Under the pieces are notes generated by a model that saw nothing but the letters and a program-made list of their open reading frames with translations, was not told the origin of the DNA and did not search any database. The position numbers and the translations under genes are program-made. A stretch of 64,000 nt of DNA from Alnus glutinosa (Eukaryota > Streptophyta > Magnoliopsida > Fagales > Betulaceae). This document shows, in pieces, positions 1 through 12,892 of the stretch. The stretch's first letter is position 1. Every line of letters begins with the position of its first letter. The stretch covers positions 32,702,804-32,766,803 of the forward strand of contig NC_084888.1 of assembly GCF_958979055.1 (NCBI RefSeq), given 5' to 3'.

Positions 1-12
1 AATTCTTATAAT

Positions 13-731
13 ATGATCCGTTTGTTTCGACGTAAAATAATTTCAAAAAAGTCATTTTATAGGAAAATATTTTTCACCAGAAAATGGTGTTTGAGGCGTA
101 CGGAAAATCACAAATATCTTTTATATTTTCATTCAATCATATTAACTTATAAAATTCAATTTTTATTCACAACATAAAATATTAATGTTAAATAATATAA
201 AAATCATCGGTGACGAGATTCCGTCACTGACCGACAGGATTCTGGCCACTTTCATCAGATTTTGACTACTGTTGCCAAATTTCGAGATAAAGACCGGAAT
301 CCGGACAATTTGATCGGAATCTAGGTTGGCCAGATTCCGACAAAGGTGGCCGAAATCTGGCCATTTGTGCCAAATCCCGACCAGTAGATCGAAAGCCGAC
401 CGTTCTGACAAGATCTCGACCAGATGGCCGGAATCCGGCGACAGTGACCAGACGTTGTCGGATTCGGCACGGGCCAAATTTCGGTGGTAGTCGACTACTT
501 GAATATAGAGGTCGACTGCATCATTTAAAAGAGGTCAAATGCGTCTGCTGCCAAAAAAAAAAAAAAGATTTACACTTTTAAAAAGCGTAAATCATTTTTC
601 GAAATTTACTAAGCATTTTTTGTCGAATGAAAATCATTTTTCGGTTGACAATTATTTTCGCCCCCACCAAATACAAGAAAATGTCGAAATTATTTTTCAG
701 AAACCATTTTACGCCGAAACAAACGGAGCAT
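13..731. mobile_element. TIR element, copy 1 of a three-copy family
   Basis: Non-autonomous DNA element of about 0.7 kb. The left end reads ATGATCCGTTTGTTTCG and the right end is its inverse, CGAAACAAACGGAGCAT, so the termini are inverted repeats that continue inward (CGTAAAAT on one side, ATTTTACG on the other). The core holds repeated CCGG/CGGAAT-type words and a short hairpin around 568-592 in which GATTTACAC...GCGTAAATC pair. Copies 2 and 3 lie at 26646-27218 and 39187-39968. No open frame resembles a transposase, and no target-site duplication could be read with confidence. Superfamily is not assigned. Confidence 0.75.
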
Positions 732-734
732 AAG

Positions 735-2400
735 ATTTGTTTGTTAATGAGATGTATTTTGGTATCGTATTTTTCATGGGTCGTACATTCAAATATTCCT
801 CCTTTTTTTTCTGTAAGGTTCATATGCAGTCATGAAGTCATTTCCTAAAATAACATCTTCTCCTTTAAGTTCATTCATAATATGGAATTCACACGTAATA
901 TATTGAAGTATCATGTTGATTGAGAGTAATTTCTTTAGTTTTGTGAGTCATAGTGAAAGGTTCTCCATAATTAGCAACGTAACCAGTTCGTGGTTAGTTG
1001 AGTTTTATAAGATCTTTAGAGTGAAAGGTAGTAGAGTTAGCCAATTAGCTACAGGTATAAATGTTACCAGGGATGGAGCTGGAGGTAGCTGGTAGGGGCC
1101 ATGACCCCCCATAAAAGCTTATCCGTGTCGATTGGTTCTTTGTGAAACGGTCTATAATTTGTGAAGAAATAGAAATGAATTAAAGTATGAGTGCAGGCCG
1201 AAAACAGAAGAGTATATTTTTTTGGAGGTTCATTCTTGAGTGCTGGAAACTTGGGAAGAGGAAGATTTTTTTTTTAAAAAAAAAAAAAATCTTTTGCAAG
1301 ATTTGATATCTTAATGAAGAAATTTTAGGTTAATAGGCGGTTCAGCCACGCCATCAAAAGCACTACTCCACCATATTGTCACTGATATTACCTGTTGAAT
1401 GAAATGAAATATTAGTTTGTATTGTAGATGATATAGTGTAGAGTTGAGAAGAAAGAAAAAATATATTGTTGAAAAGATGCGTAAACTCAAGAAGGCGTTG
1501 AAAGCTTGAAGATAAAGAGATAACCAAACCCATACAACATATTTTATATTTATACTTTGACCACATATTTTAATTTATTTTTTGTTTGACTCCCTCCCAA
1601 CAAAATGTCTTAGCTCCGTCCTGGATGTTACATCTCGAGTCTAACATGGCTAAAACAGTAAAACTGGCTTTATTCCTTTGTAATTCAATCCTTTCATTGA
1701 CTTTTCCTTTTTTGAGTTTCTCCATGGGTAGTAACTTTAATTCGTATTTGAATTCTTTTTCTTCTTCAATATCATTTCCTTTTAGCTATCTGGACGTATT
1801 CGTTAAATTTTTCTTCAATTAATTTTGCCTTTTCTTCTTCGTAATTTCTTTTTATCAATGCAAAGTTGCAAAGTAGCATGGAGGGTGGCAGTGAATCTTA
1901 CAATCTAAGCAAACAGAAATTGGGTCCGGTTCATTAAAGGAATTCCAACAATGTTCAGATATTGCTCGGGCAATGGTGGTTCGAAGCATAAATAAGCAGA
2001 AGTGCTTCCTATTAAAGTAACACATGGGGATGGGTTCTCTAATGTTAGTCATTAGTTCTTCTAAACTAGATGTGATAATCCAGTTCTGTTTGGCAATATG
2101 ACAGAAATGGTGCATTGAGATATTCTTGGTAGTCATCTTCCGGACTAGGAATAATCCTATAGTGAGTAGCATCCGAGACTTTTTATTCAGTGAATCTAAG
2201 ATCTTCTTCTTGTTCTTCTTTAGAGGTATTTCCCTTTATCATATTAATTCTGTAGTTTTGATATTCTTCATCTTTAGGGTCATATTCATCTTCTAAGTCA
2301 CTTAAACTTAAGTCATCCATATCTACTTCTTCTGATTCTGATAAATTCACTCAAAAGCAACATAAATTCACTGAAAAACATAGCACAAAAGAGACTTTGT
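735..2400 (-). pseudogene. Decayed retroelement / pararetrovirus-like polyprotein remnant
   Basis: Read on the minus strand, the region has an acidic stretch (about 2345-2230, rich in E, D and S), a patch with several Cys and His (about 1900-1870), then short pieces that look like a retroviral-type aspartic protease: LAMLDSRCN near 1640 and DVILGNDF near 790. The order (acidic region, Cys/His patch, protease) fits the gag/coat-to-protease part of a caulimovirid or a Ty3-type element. Frames are broken by stops and shifts, and a 556-bp MITE (1068-1623) separates the two protease pieces. No reverse transcriptase is inside the window; it would lie left of position 1. It is a dead remnant. Family assignment is uncertain. 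Confidence 0.45.
1068..1623. mobile_element. hAT-type MITE inside the retroelement remnant
   Basis: The left end is CAGGGATGGAGCT and the right end is AGCTCCGTCCTG, imperfect inverted repeats of the CAGGG/CCCTG type usual for hAT elements. The flanks AATGTTAC (1060-1067) and GATGTTAC (1624-1631) agree at 7 of 8 positions, which fits an 8-bp hAT target-site duplication. A GGGGCCATGACCCCCC stretch lies just inside the left end. No transposase frame is visible, so the 556-bp element is non-autonomous. It splits the protease-like region of the surrounding remnant, so it inserted after or during that element's decay. Confidence 0.75.
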
Positions 2401-2663
2401 TGACATAATGTTGGAAATTCAAGCATAGTATATGCGACGGAATAATAAAACATACCTCCTGTTACCATTGTTCAAGTGACTTTACGAGAATCACACACTT
2501 ACAACTTAATCACAATCAACTACCACCATTAATCCTGAAGGAAATGGATAGTTATCCTTATCCATCATTGGGTAGTTATCCTTAGCTATCACCCAAAATC
2601 TTGAATATGAAATAAATTGAAGTGCATATAATTACTAAACCAAATAAAAGCCAAATGTGATAC

Positions 2664-5600
2664 TTGAAGCTTGATTCTTGGCCCGATGCTTGAAGCCTAT
2701 GCAACAACAGATCCCTATGCAATGAATTTGGTTCCTGGTGCAACTCTGAAGGTTGGGACTGAATCTGATATATCAATTGCTGCCGCTGTTGCTGTGGTGG
2801 CTGTCGCTGTGATTGTAACTGCTTCCCTCGAGTTGGTAGTAAATCGGGTGTGCTCTGCTGTGATTGTGACTGAAGCAGAAACCCAGACTGTTGTAGCATG
2901 TGTTCTGGGTGATGATTAGTTTGCATACTTGAGTTAATAGACTGAGTTCCAAGCAACTGTGGTTGCTGGCGCTGTAACACAGAAATAGTACTTCGAAAGC
3001 CCAACTGCTGCTGATGCTGCTGCATGTTCCCAACACCACTCCATTGTGAAAGTAATAAGTCCTGTTGCATATTTGAAGCATTTGACAGTTGGCCCATCAG
3101 CTGCTGCTGAGGAGGCAATACTGGCTGCTGCTGCATCGGTGTTTGATGTTGATGAAGAACAGCAGCCTGTTGTGGCTGTTGCTGCTGCATGAGAACTGAT
3201 TGAGGGTATTGCTGAACCATAGACTGTGTTGCCTGTTGAATAGATGGCTGCTGATTCTGCTGAAGACCAGAGAGAGGATACGATTGCGTCACAGAAGGCT
3301 GCACAAAAAATGATGTTCGCATGACTGATTGCTGAGAAGATTGCAACTGATTGGCCCCTAATAGATTTTGCTGCTGCTGCAGTTGCTGTGTTTTCTTTTG
3401 CTGGATGTGCGGTTGCACGAGTAAATGTGGGATACTTCCCTGCTGTAACTTCTGCTTTAAAAGCTGCTGTTGCAACTGCTGCTGGTAAAGATTCTGCTGT
3501 GGATTCTGCGACTGTTGCTGCTGCAGGGGAACTTCTTGATGCCTTCCTTGCATCTGCCACTGATTATTTGCAAACACCAAGTTTTGTGAAGTGCCAAATA
3601 TATTCTGCACATTCATATCCTGACCAACAACATTTCGGATAGAAGTCTGGTTTAAACCAGAGATTGGAGGCATTGCAGATGGAAAATTGGCACTGATTGG
3701 AACTTCAGTAGATGGAATGCTATTCTGAATATTTTGGGATGACAGTTGTTGGCATGCTTGAGACTGATCAGCCAAAAGTGGGTTAGGAGGTGATTGCCCC
3801 TGATTATGAACTTGAAATTGCAGACCATGCATCCCAATTAGATATAAAAGAACAAAAACAGGCAGCAAATTAGAGGAACAAACATTGAATAAGAATAGAA
3901 GAACAGAGAATGCACTTTACCAAGCACTAACCCGAAGGATAGAGGCATATAAGCTCTAAAGGCAATAGTCACGTTTGAAAGTGTTTAACTATATCAATGT
4001 CATTGCTCCATTTTACCAAAATAATAATAATAATAATTTGAAAATAATAATAATAATGAGTAGATATAGATATAGATTTTATTCCTTATATCACACATAT
4101 TCAACAACTCATTTCTTTTTTATAACCTGTTAAAAGAGAAGGAGTCCAACAGATGCTACATATAGAAATCCAACTCCATGTAGCATACGCCTTCTCCCAT
4201 ACCTCCACCAATAAAATATTGTCAATACAGACAATACTACATTTCAGAATGTAAGAAAAAAAAAAAAAAAACCCCATATTGTGCATCAATGTCCACAACT
4301 ATAAAGTTATGTAAACATACATAAATACATATGTACGTACAAACACACACACACATATTGTGTGCGCACATAAATGTATCTAAATATACATGAACTGACC
4401 ATTTATCAATGTCACAAGACAGGAACTTGAGAGAGAAACTGATGTGGATTGAGAAGCTTCTAATATTGCACATGCCAAGTCTGTCTTGCTGTTTATTGTT
4501 TGCATAGCTTATTGTTATTGAAGGCATTATCATTTGTTCTGGTTTAATTTTAGAATCAGAATATTTTCAACTCGGTTTCCTTGTGAGGTGTGACTCCTCT
4601 ATCCAAGTTGTGGTGAGACTCCATAACTGCCCCTAAAATAATATTCTTGCCTCCCACCCTGCATTTTGTCGGCCATAATGCTTGTTGATAATTGCTTGAA
4701 CGTGCACAATTTTTTAATTAAAGTAAGCATTATCATACCTTATTTTGTACAAATTCTTGCATTTTATATTAAATTGTAAAATATTGTTCAATCACTAATC
4801 TCGAGTTTAAATGATATATTAATGCAATGAATTATCTTTTGTAGGATTGGTATAATTGCTAACAAAAAAGAAAAAGAAAGAAAAGGCAACATGAGAGTTG
4901 AAATCCAAGTTGTGTGATTGGGGGCATTTTGGGTGTTTTGTTCTTTATGATGGGTTTCCTTAACAAAACAGCCAAAAGAAGACAAAATTCTTGTCTCAGC
5001 ACAAATGCCACATGAAGGCCAACAAAAGAAATAAAAATGAAGTTTTTTTTAAAAGGCCTTTGAAAAGCAAGACAACTTGGTGTAAGAATATAGCTACATA
5101 GGTGTGAAAGACAATAGGTGTGAGTAGCTAAACCTGCAGAGACGTGAAGAGGGAGACACGCAAATTTTGGGAAAACAAAATACAAAAAAGAAAAAGAAAG
5201 ACAAGCCAGACGACAAAGCAACAAGAAAAAAATATGCGCGAAAGGAGCAATTTCTTTTAGTCACTGGCCGTGTTCATTGGAGAGAAAAGCAAGAAGACAA
5301 AACCCAAGCTGCTGGAATGTACAGAGGCATGAAAACCTGGAGGCCACTGGCTGAAAATGCAGAGAAGACACTAGCTGCTGGAAAATCTTTAGACCTTTCA
5401 AAAGAATTGCATCCTTGTTCACAATGATAAAGTCAGGTAAACATACGTAACTATGTATACGTACAATTTTAAGTAATGTATGTATACATATAATATGTGA
5501 ATGTACGTGAAATATCCATTTACCAGTGTCAAAAGCACGAAATTAGAGAGAGAAACAGGATGGATACTAAATATGTAAGTAAAATCATGCACAACGCTCT

Positions 5601-8600
5601 ATATACCTGGATATGGGGGCTTATTGCTACTGACATCAGCATTGGATGGCAAAGAATTGGCTATAGGATTCTGAGACTTAGTTTCCATTGTAAGCATCTT
5701 CAGAGATATTTTTCGTAAATAATCTGACTGAAATGAGGGATCAACAAAAAAATAATAATAATAATAAATCTCATGGCACTATAAGATGCAAAAGAGAAAA
5801 AGAAGTATCCAAGTATCATCTATTCTGCAGGTATACATGCAAGGAAATGTACATATACATCATGAAAATTATGGGAACATTATGATGGAAGTACCTGGCT
5901 TATGGCAGCAGCATAAATCTTTTCCTCAAACTTTATGGCTATTTTCTTGAGTTCAAGTAATCCCTCTTGGCCGGAAACTGGAAGATGCCTCCTCAATGTG
6001 TCCATTCTATAAACATACGACGTACTCTTAATAAATACCGGCCACACAGAGATCCAAATTGGTAAGCTATGCTGACAGTGCAGAACTTAAGCCAAAAACA
6101 CCCAAGAGAAACTATAAATACAATTTCATGAAATTTAAAATGAATAAAGACCTTTTCCAGGGAAAGAAAATAGAAGTAGCAGCACAAGACTGTTAAAGGA
6201 ACTTAAAATACAACACCACTCAATTCCTTCATGGGTTACGTCGGTTACTTTTATGTTGAAGCCAAATCATTCGAGTTTCGTTCGGATGTCTGTGTGGGGG
6301 ATGGAGTGAGGCTAGCTGAGTGGAATAAGGGCCTCTTCAGGGCAGTGTTCCTGAATACGTTAAGTGTAGGATGGTTTAGGAGAGCGATGGAGGAACTGAA
6401 GCAGGTTGGGGAGATTCGGGATTTCTGCAGGACATATCGGGTGGGTTCGACGGTGTTGATCCTGCAGCGGAGGGGGAACGAGCACGGTAGTTTCTTGGAA
6501 CTGTCAGAGTATGCTTTTGGAGGTAGAAGATCGTCTGTGATGATACCAGAGGGAAGAGTTGGTTGTGGGTGGGCAAATTGTCTAGCGCAACTGAGAAGAT
6601 TAGAGAAATCCCTCGAGAGAAAAGCCGCTGGGGGGAAAACAGGCGGAAATATACCAAGTGCTGCAAGAAAGGAGTTGAAACCGGCGTTTCGTGATGGCCG
6701 ATCGTTTGCGGAGGCGTTGATAGGGAGCAGCAGTAAGCTGGAAAATGGAGAATCAAGTAAGGATAATCTGGGTGGTTCAGGAGAGCAATCCTTGTCTTTT
6801 CTGGCAAGATCGGAGAAGCAGCCGGCGACGAAGGAGGGAGGAGACTGTACAGCTATTGGTGGAGCGCATTCTGCGCTGAACGACCTGGTTGCTTCTGCGG
6901 AAGGGCAAATACAGCTGGCAGATTTCAAAAAATTGCTCGTCTCCATCCGTGATGAAGTTACAAGATGGCTGGATCGGCTGGAGTTGGGCCGGGTCATCGT
7001 AAGCCCAAACAAAGGTCAAACAGACATCGAAGTGGGTCAGGTTGCTTTGGGCTCTCCTGCGCAGGACCAACAAGGAAATAAGGAGAAAGGAAAAGAAGCA
7101 GCTGTCCAAGAGTTATGTGGAAGCCCACAGCTTACCTACAAGCGTCGGGTTCTACTTAGGCAGAAGATCCAAGCTGGGTCGACAACGGAGTCGGTGGAGG
7201 AAAAGGCCGAGCAAAGGCAGATATCACCGATGAGGTCGCTGGAGGTAAGTTCCGAGCTCGCCCATCCCGGTTCTGGGTCTGGAAGGTTGGGGACTCGGGA
7301 TGCTGAGCACGCGGGGAGCTATATGGAGGATATTGGAGCTGGTTCAGAGGGGGACGAAGGGGTCATCGGAGGGTTGAAATCGGCCACAGAGGAGGCTACT
7401 TCGATTGAGAACCAGGTTTCGATAGTCTATAGTCCGGGACCGGCAGAAAATCAGGAGGAGGAGGAGTGCTTTAACAAGGGCAGTGAAAGCGGGAGGTTGG
7501 GTAAGCTCGGACTGGTTTCTGGTTTGAGTGGAGAGGCAGGAGACGGCAGGGAGGTGGGGGAGCAAGGGTTAGAAAGTCCGAAACAGGCAGAATTTGAGTT
7601 TGGATTGGGAGAGATGGCAGTTCAGTGCAGGGGCCTAGAAATGATTGAAGTGAGTGGTAAGGTGGATGAGGTTATGAGTGATCTTGATTGTCGGGAGAAG
7701 GGTGATGGGGTTAACAGTTTAGCCTTGATGACTAGCACAGAGGAGAATCTGGGGGATTTTGAGTTGCTGGAGGTTATGCCTCTGGCAGTCTTGGAGAAGG
7801 ATTTAGGAGTGGAGTCATCGGATTGGGTGCTTGAGAGAATCAGTGGTTTTTGCAAAGTTGTTGGAATTTCTTGTCCAGGCCTTGAGGAGAAGATGATGGA
7901 ATTGTTTAATGGTATTGAGGCACAACGGTTTTCTGATAGAGTGAGGCAAAACAATAATAGTAGTACTATGGGGAACCGAGGACACCGCGAAGTGAAGAGG
8001 TTAGAGTGTTCGGTGAATTATGATGGGAAAGGAGGTCAATCGTCCAGGTTGACTAGGAAGGAGAGGGTAGGCAATTGCTTATGCTGAAGCCAAAAATAAT
8101 TTCTTGGAATGTGCGGGGCATGAATGAGTTTGAGAAAAGAACGAAGATTAGGGGGTTGTTGAGGGAATGGAAAGCAGACATTGTATGTTTACAAGAAACA
8201 AAATTGGAGTTTATTACCAGGGAGTTGGTTTATAGTGTTTGGGGCTGTGTTTATGTGGATTGGGTGTATTTGGGCTCTAGAGGGGCTTCGGGAGGTATTT
8301 TGTTGATGTGGGATAGAAGAGTTGTTGAGAAGTTTGAAGAGTATGTTGGGAGATACGTGGTAGCCTGTGCCTTTCGGAATGTGTCAGACTTTTTTGAGTG
8401 GGGTTTTGCGGGTGTTTATGGGCCTAATGATGATTGTGATAGAAGAGGCCTTTGGGATGAATTGGCGGGTGTGAGGAATATTTGGGAGATGCCGTGGTGT
8501 ATAGGGGGGGATTTTAACGCTGTCCGGTATCCGAGCGAAAGAGGGGGGGAAGGGAGATCTACCCATGCTATGGTTGAGTTTTCTGAGTTCATTTTTGATC

Positions 8601-11600
8601 AGGCTCTCATTGATCTTCCCTTGGTTGGGGGGAGATCCACCTGGTCTAATTGCCGTTCGTGGTCCAGAATAGATCGTTTTTTGTTGTCTCCAGATTGGGA
8701 GGAGTATTTTCCTGAGGTTTCTCAAAGGCGTTTGCCTCGGGTTCTATCGGATCATTATCCTTTGCTCTTGGATTGCGGCATCGGTAGACGAGGCAGGGGG
8801 TCTTTTAAGTTTGAGAATATGTGGTTGCAAGTTGATGGTTTTGAGGAGTTGGTAAAGGGTTGGTGGAGATCTTATGGGTTCGAAGGGTCGCCTAGCTATG
8901 TGTTTGCTCGGAAATTAAAAGCTTTGAAATTTGACCTTAGAAAATGGAACGAGGAGGTGTTTGGAAATGTAGGGGCTAATAAGAAGAAACTTGAGACTGA
9001 ACTGTGCGAGTTGGATTTGATTGCAGAGGAGAGGCCGTTATCTGATGAAGAAAAAGAAAAGAGGGTAGAATTTTCCAGAAAGTTAGAGCAGCATGTCTTT
9101 CTTGAAGAGGTCAGTTGGAGACAGAAGTCCAGGGCTCTGTGGTTAAAAGAGGGGGACAGCAACACAAAATTTTTTCACCGTGTGGCTAACTCTCATAGAA
9201 GGCATAACATGATTGAGGCACTGGTGGTGGATGGTCAATTGACTGAGGATCGTGCAGTTATCAAAGATCACATTGTAGATTTCTACGCGAAGCTTTATAG
9301 TGAGCAGTATCAGTGGAGACCAAAGGTAGATGACTTATCGTTCTCTTCCATTGATGATATAGATAGAATTTGGTTGGAACGTGAGTTTGAGGAAGATGAG
9401 ATTTGGGCGGTTATTCAGAACTTCAAAGGGGATAAGGCTCCTGGGCCTGATGGTTTCTCTATGGCTTTCTTTCAGAAGTGTTGGGAGATATTGAAGAATG
9501 ATATTTTTGCGGTGCTGAAGGAGTTTTACTCTACCGGTAAATTTGAAAAGAGCCTTAATGCTACTTTTGTGTCGTTGATTCCAAAGAAGGCCGGAGCGGT
9601 GGATATCAAGGATTTTCGTCCTATCAGCTTAATAGGTGGTATGTATAAAATCATCTCTAAGATTCTGGCTAATAGGTTGAAGGTGGTTTTGGGGAAGGTT
9701 GTTTCTCAGTCTCAGAATGCTTTTGTAGAGGGGAGGCAAATTCTGGATTCAGTGTTGGTGGCTAACGAATGTGTGGATAGTAGGATTCGTTCTGGAACTC
9801 TGGGCATAATTTGCAAATTGGATCTGGAGAAGGCCTATGATCATGTCAATTGGGAATTTATGCTTTACGTTCTAAAAAGATGTGGTTTTGGGGAGAAATG
9901 GGTTGGTTGGATTGCTCATGTTATTTCTACTGTTTCTTTTTCCATCAATATTAATGGGTCGCCTTCAGGGTTTTTTCGTAGTTCTCGGGGTCTTCGACAA
10001 GGGGATCCTTTGTCTCCGCTCTTGTTCGTGATGGTGATGGAGGTTTTCAGTCGGATGACATATGCAGCAGTGGATAGTGGGCGGCTATCGGGTTTCTCAG
10101 TGGGATCGAGTTCCCAGGTTGCCATGAAGGTTTCCCATTTATTATTTGCGGATGATACGTTGATTTTCTGTGATCCGGTTGTTGATCAGGTCCGAGATCT
10201 GAGGTGTTTGTTGCTTTGTTTTGAAGCAGTTTCCGGCTTGAGAATCAATTTATCCAAATCTGAGATGGTCCCGGTGGGAGAGGTAGAGGATGTCGAGGAG
10301 TTGGCTAGTATCCTTGGGTGTGGTGTGGCTTCGCTTCCGATTAAGTATTTGGGCCTTCCGTTGGGTGCTAAATATAAAGATTCTAATATATGGAACAATG
10401 TTATTGAGAAGATGGAAGCTAGACTAGCAGGGTGGAAGAAGGTGTGTTTATCTAGAGGGGGGAGGCTTACTTTGATTAATAGCACTCTCTCTAGCCTTCC
10501 TACGTATTTTCTTTCTCTTTTCCCTATTCCTGTGGGTATGGCTAATCGGATGGAGAAACTTCAGAGAGATTTCCTTTGGGGTGGTGTTGGTGATGAATTC
10601 AAAATTCATTTGGTTAATTGGCGTACGATTTGCTCTTCAAAAGCTTCGGGAGGGTTGGGAGTGAGAAGTTTGGTTAGATTCAACAAAGCATTGATGGGTA
10701 AATGGTTATGGAGATTCGCTATGGAGAGAGATGCTTTTTGGAGAAAGGTGGTGGAGGTCAAATATGGTAGTTCGAGGGGTGGTTGGTGTTCTAAGGAGGT
10801 TGGGGGTTCTTATGGGTTTGGTGTGTGGAAAAGCATTAGGAGGGGATGGGATGACTTCGTTGGGCATGTGAAATATGAGATCGGGGATGGCTCGAAAGTC
10901 TTGTTTTGGCATGATGTTTGGTGTGGGGATATTCCTTTGAAGATCCTCTTTCCTGAGTTGTTTCTTATTGCTACAAGAAAGGAGGCTTGGGTGGAGGATA
11001 TTATGCAGAGACAAAATGGCACCATCTCATGGAATATTTTGTTTGCTCGTCCGGTTCATGATTGGGAGGTCGATGCGGTTAGTAGGTTCTTTGGGATTTT
11101 GTACAACTTCAAAGTTAGTAGCGAGGGAGAGGATAAGTTGTATTGGGTGCCAGCCCGTAAGAAATCCTTTGAGGTAAAGTCCTATTATCATTTGTTGTCG
11201 AGTCATTCTCAGTTCTCCTTCCCATGGAAAAGTATTTGGAAAGTTAATGTTCCCCCGAGAGTGGCTTTCTTTGTTTGGACGGCAACTCTAGGGAAATCTT
11301 TAACTCTGGATAATCTTCGTAAGAGAAACTTTATCGTAATGGATTGGTGCTATATGTGTAAATCCGCTGGAGAATCCATCGATCATTTATTTCTGCATTG
11401 TATGATGGCTTCTGAATTATGGAGGGTTCTCTTGCAACTGTTTGGGGTGGAATGGGTAATGCCGAAGTCGGTGAAAGATATGTTGGGGAGTTGGAGGGGC
11501 CAGAAGGGTAATCGGACCTCGTTACAGATTTGGCGCATGGCTCCGCTGTGTTTGATGTGGTGCATCTGGAGGGAACGGAATGCTCGCTGCTTTGAAGATT

Positions 11601-12859
11601 GTGAGACGGGTTTGTCTAATCTGAAGAGAAAGATGTTGCAAGTGTTGTATATGTGGAGGGATAGAATTAAGACTATTCATGATTGTTCCTATTTTGATTT
11701 CTTAGACAGTTGTTCTCTTTCCCCTGTTCCTTAGGGGTTCCTTGTATTCATCCTGTGTACTTTGGGTTGCGCCCCTTTGCGCCTTTTCAATAAATTTTAC
11801 TTATCAAAAAAAAAGCTTCACCATCTGGAAGCCACAAACTTGGAACTCTGGTATAGGTTTTCTGGCCTCTGTGAACGGTTTATATGTCTAAGTTGAGTCC
11901 CAATGAGAATTGCTAAAATGCTAGTGCAGTGTACATCGTGGGAAGAACAAGATAACTTTCTTATTTTGGGGAAAGTAAGACCAATATAACTTGAGAGTAC
12001 AGTGTTCAAATAATTAGTCACACGACAGCACACCTTGCTTTCACATGATAGACCCCCAAGTGTTCCTGAGCAAATTCTATTCCCAATTCTTTATTTGGGT
12101 AATGTGCAATGTCTTTTGTTTCTAATTTCTGATATAGTATTGGCCATTGTAGTCCAAACTCCTATGCCAGCACACCTCGTTTCCACATAGTTATCTACCA
12201 CTATAAATTTTTTTTTTTTTTTATAAGTAAACCACTATAAAATTAAAGTCATATTTGTCATTCTTATATTTTTAGATACATTTTTTCAAACTTCCAAGGA
12301 TTTTCTCCACAAGAGTATTCTTCAAAAAAAAAATTTCCTTCGCGTGAGATTATCTGGACCAAAATTTAAAAAACTATCTACCCTTTTAAGATGATACCAC
12401 ATAACTTCACAGGAATAGCTCCATTTTACAGTTGAAATGTTCATATACAAATCAAGCTTGTTAAAGGTCAAACATGCACATACATTACAAAGCCTAAATG
12501 TGTTTGCGCATTCATATCTACACAAATAATGGAGTCCGTACTAGGTTCCATATTTGTTCCAATAATGCCTAAATTAAACAACCAAGCTTGCACTTAATGC
12601 TTCTCCATTTAATGTTGTAAACACTCAAATCTCAAGCTTACCACATGCCTTTGCTTTTGAAAAGAAAAATGCAGTAAAACCTTGTTTGTGGTGTAAAAAG
12701 CTACTACAAGAACACACTTCTATTGAGCTCACTAGGGAGAAACGAGTCCAACCGGCAAGCCAGAGAATCTGACCCTAACAGCAATATTTATAACCAAAAA
12801 TGCATCTTAATTCAGTCACAAAAGGCAGTCAAAACGATGAAGGTGAACTTCGTATATTA

Positions 12860-12892
<33 letters not shown>

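Larger units (their letters stand above)
6195..11814 (+). mobile_element. Near-complete L1-type LINE with two open ORFs
   Basis: Non-LTR retrotransposon inserted in MED15 copy A intron 1, antisense to the host gene. Comparison with copy B (16750-16790), which lacks it, sets the borders: the left homology ends in GACTGTT at 6194 and the right resumes with GCTTCACC at 11815. It has ORF1 (6231-8087), ORF2 (8081-11734), a 71-bp 3' UTR with GCGCCCCTTTGCGCC, the terminal TTACTTATC found on other LINE pieces here, and a short A tail (11806-11814). The 5' UTR is only about 36 bp, so slight 5' truncation is possible. Both frames are free of stops, which suggests a young insertion. Confidence 0.92.

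Noticed and set aside
2671..2919. Plus-strand Ala/Val-rich frame
   Set aside because: Antisense shadow of the same Gln-rich exon.
2934..3560. Long Ala/Ser-rich minus-strand frame of 208 codons
   Set aside because: It is a shifted reading of the CAG/CTG-rich MED15 exon 4; the Gln-rich frame matches the family and joins in phase with the KIX exons.
4237..4533. Cys/Ile-rich minus-strand frame
   Set aside because: Arises from the CA/TA microsatellite in MED15 intron 3.
6251..7012. Minus-strand frame of 253 codons
   Set aside because: Antisense to LINE ORF1, with no domain and Pro/Ser/Leu-rich shadow composition.
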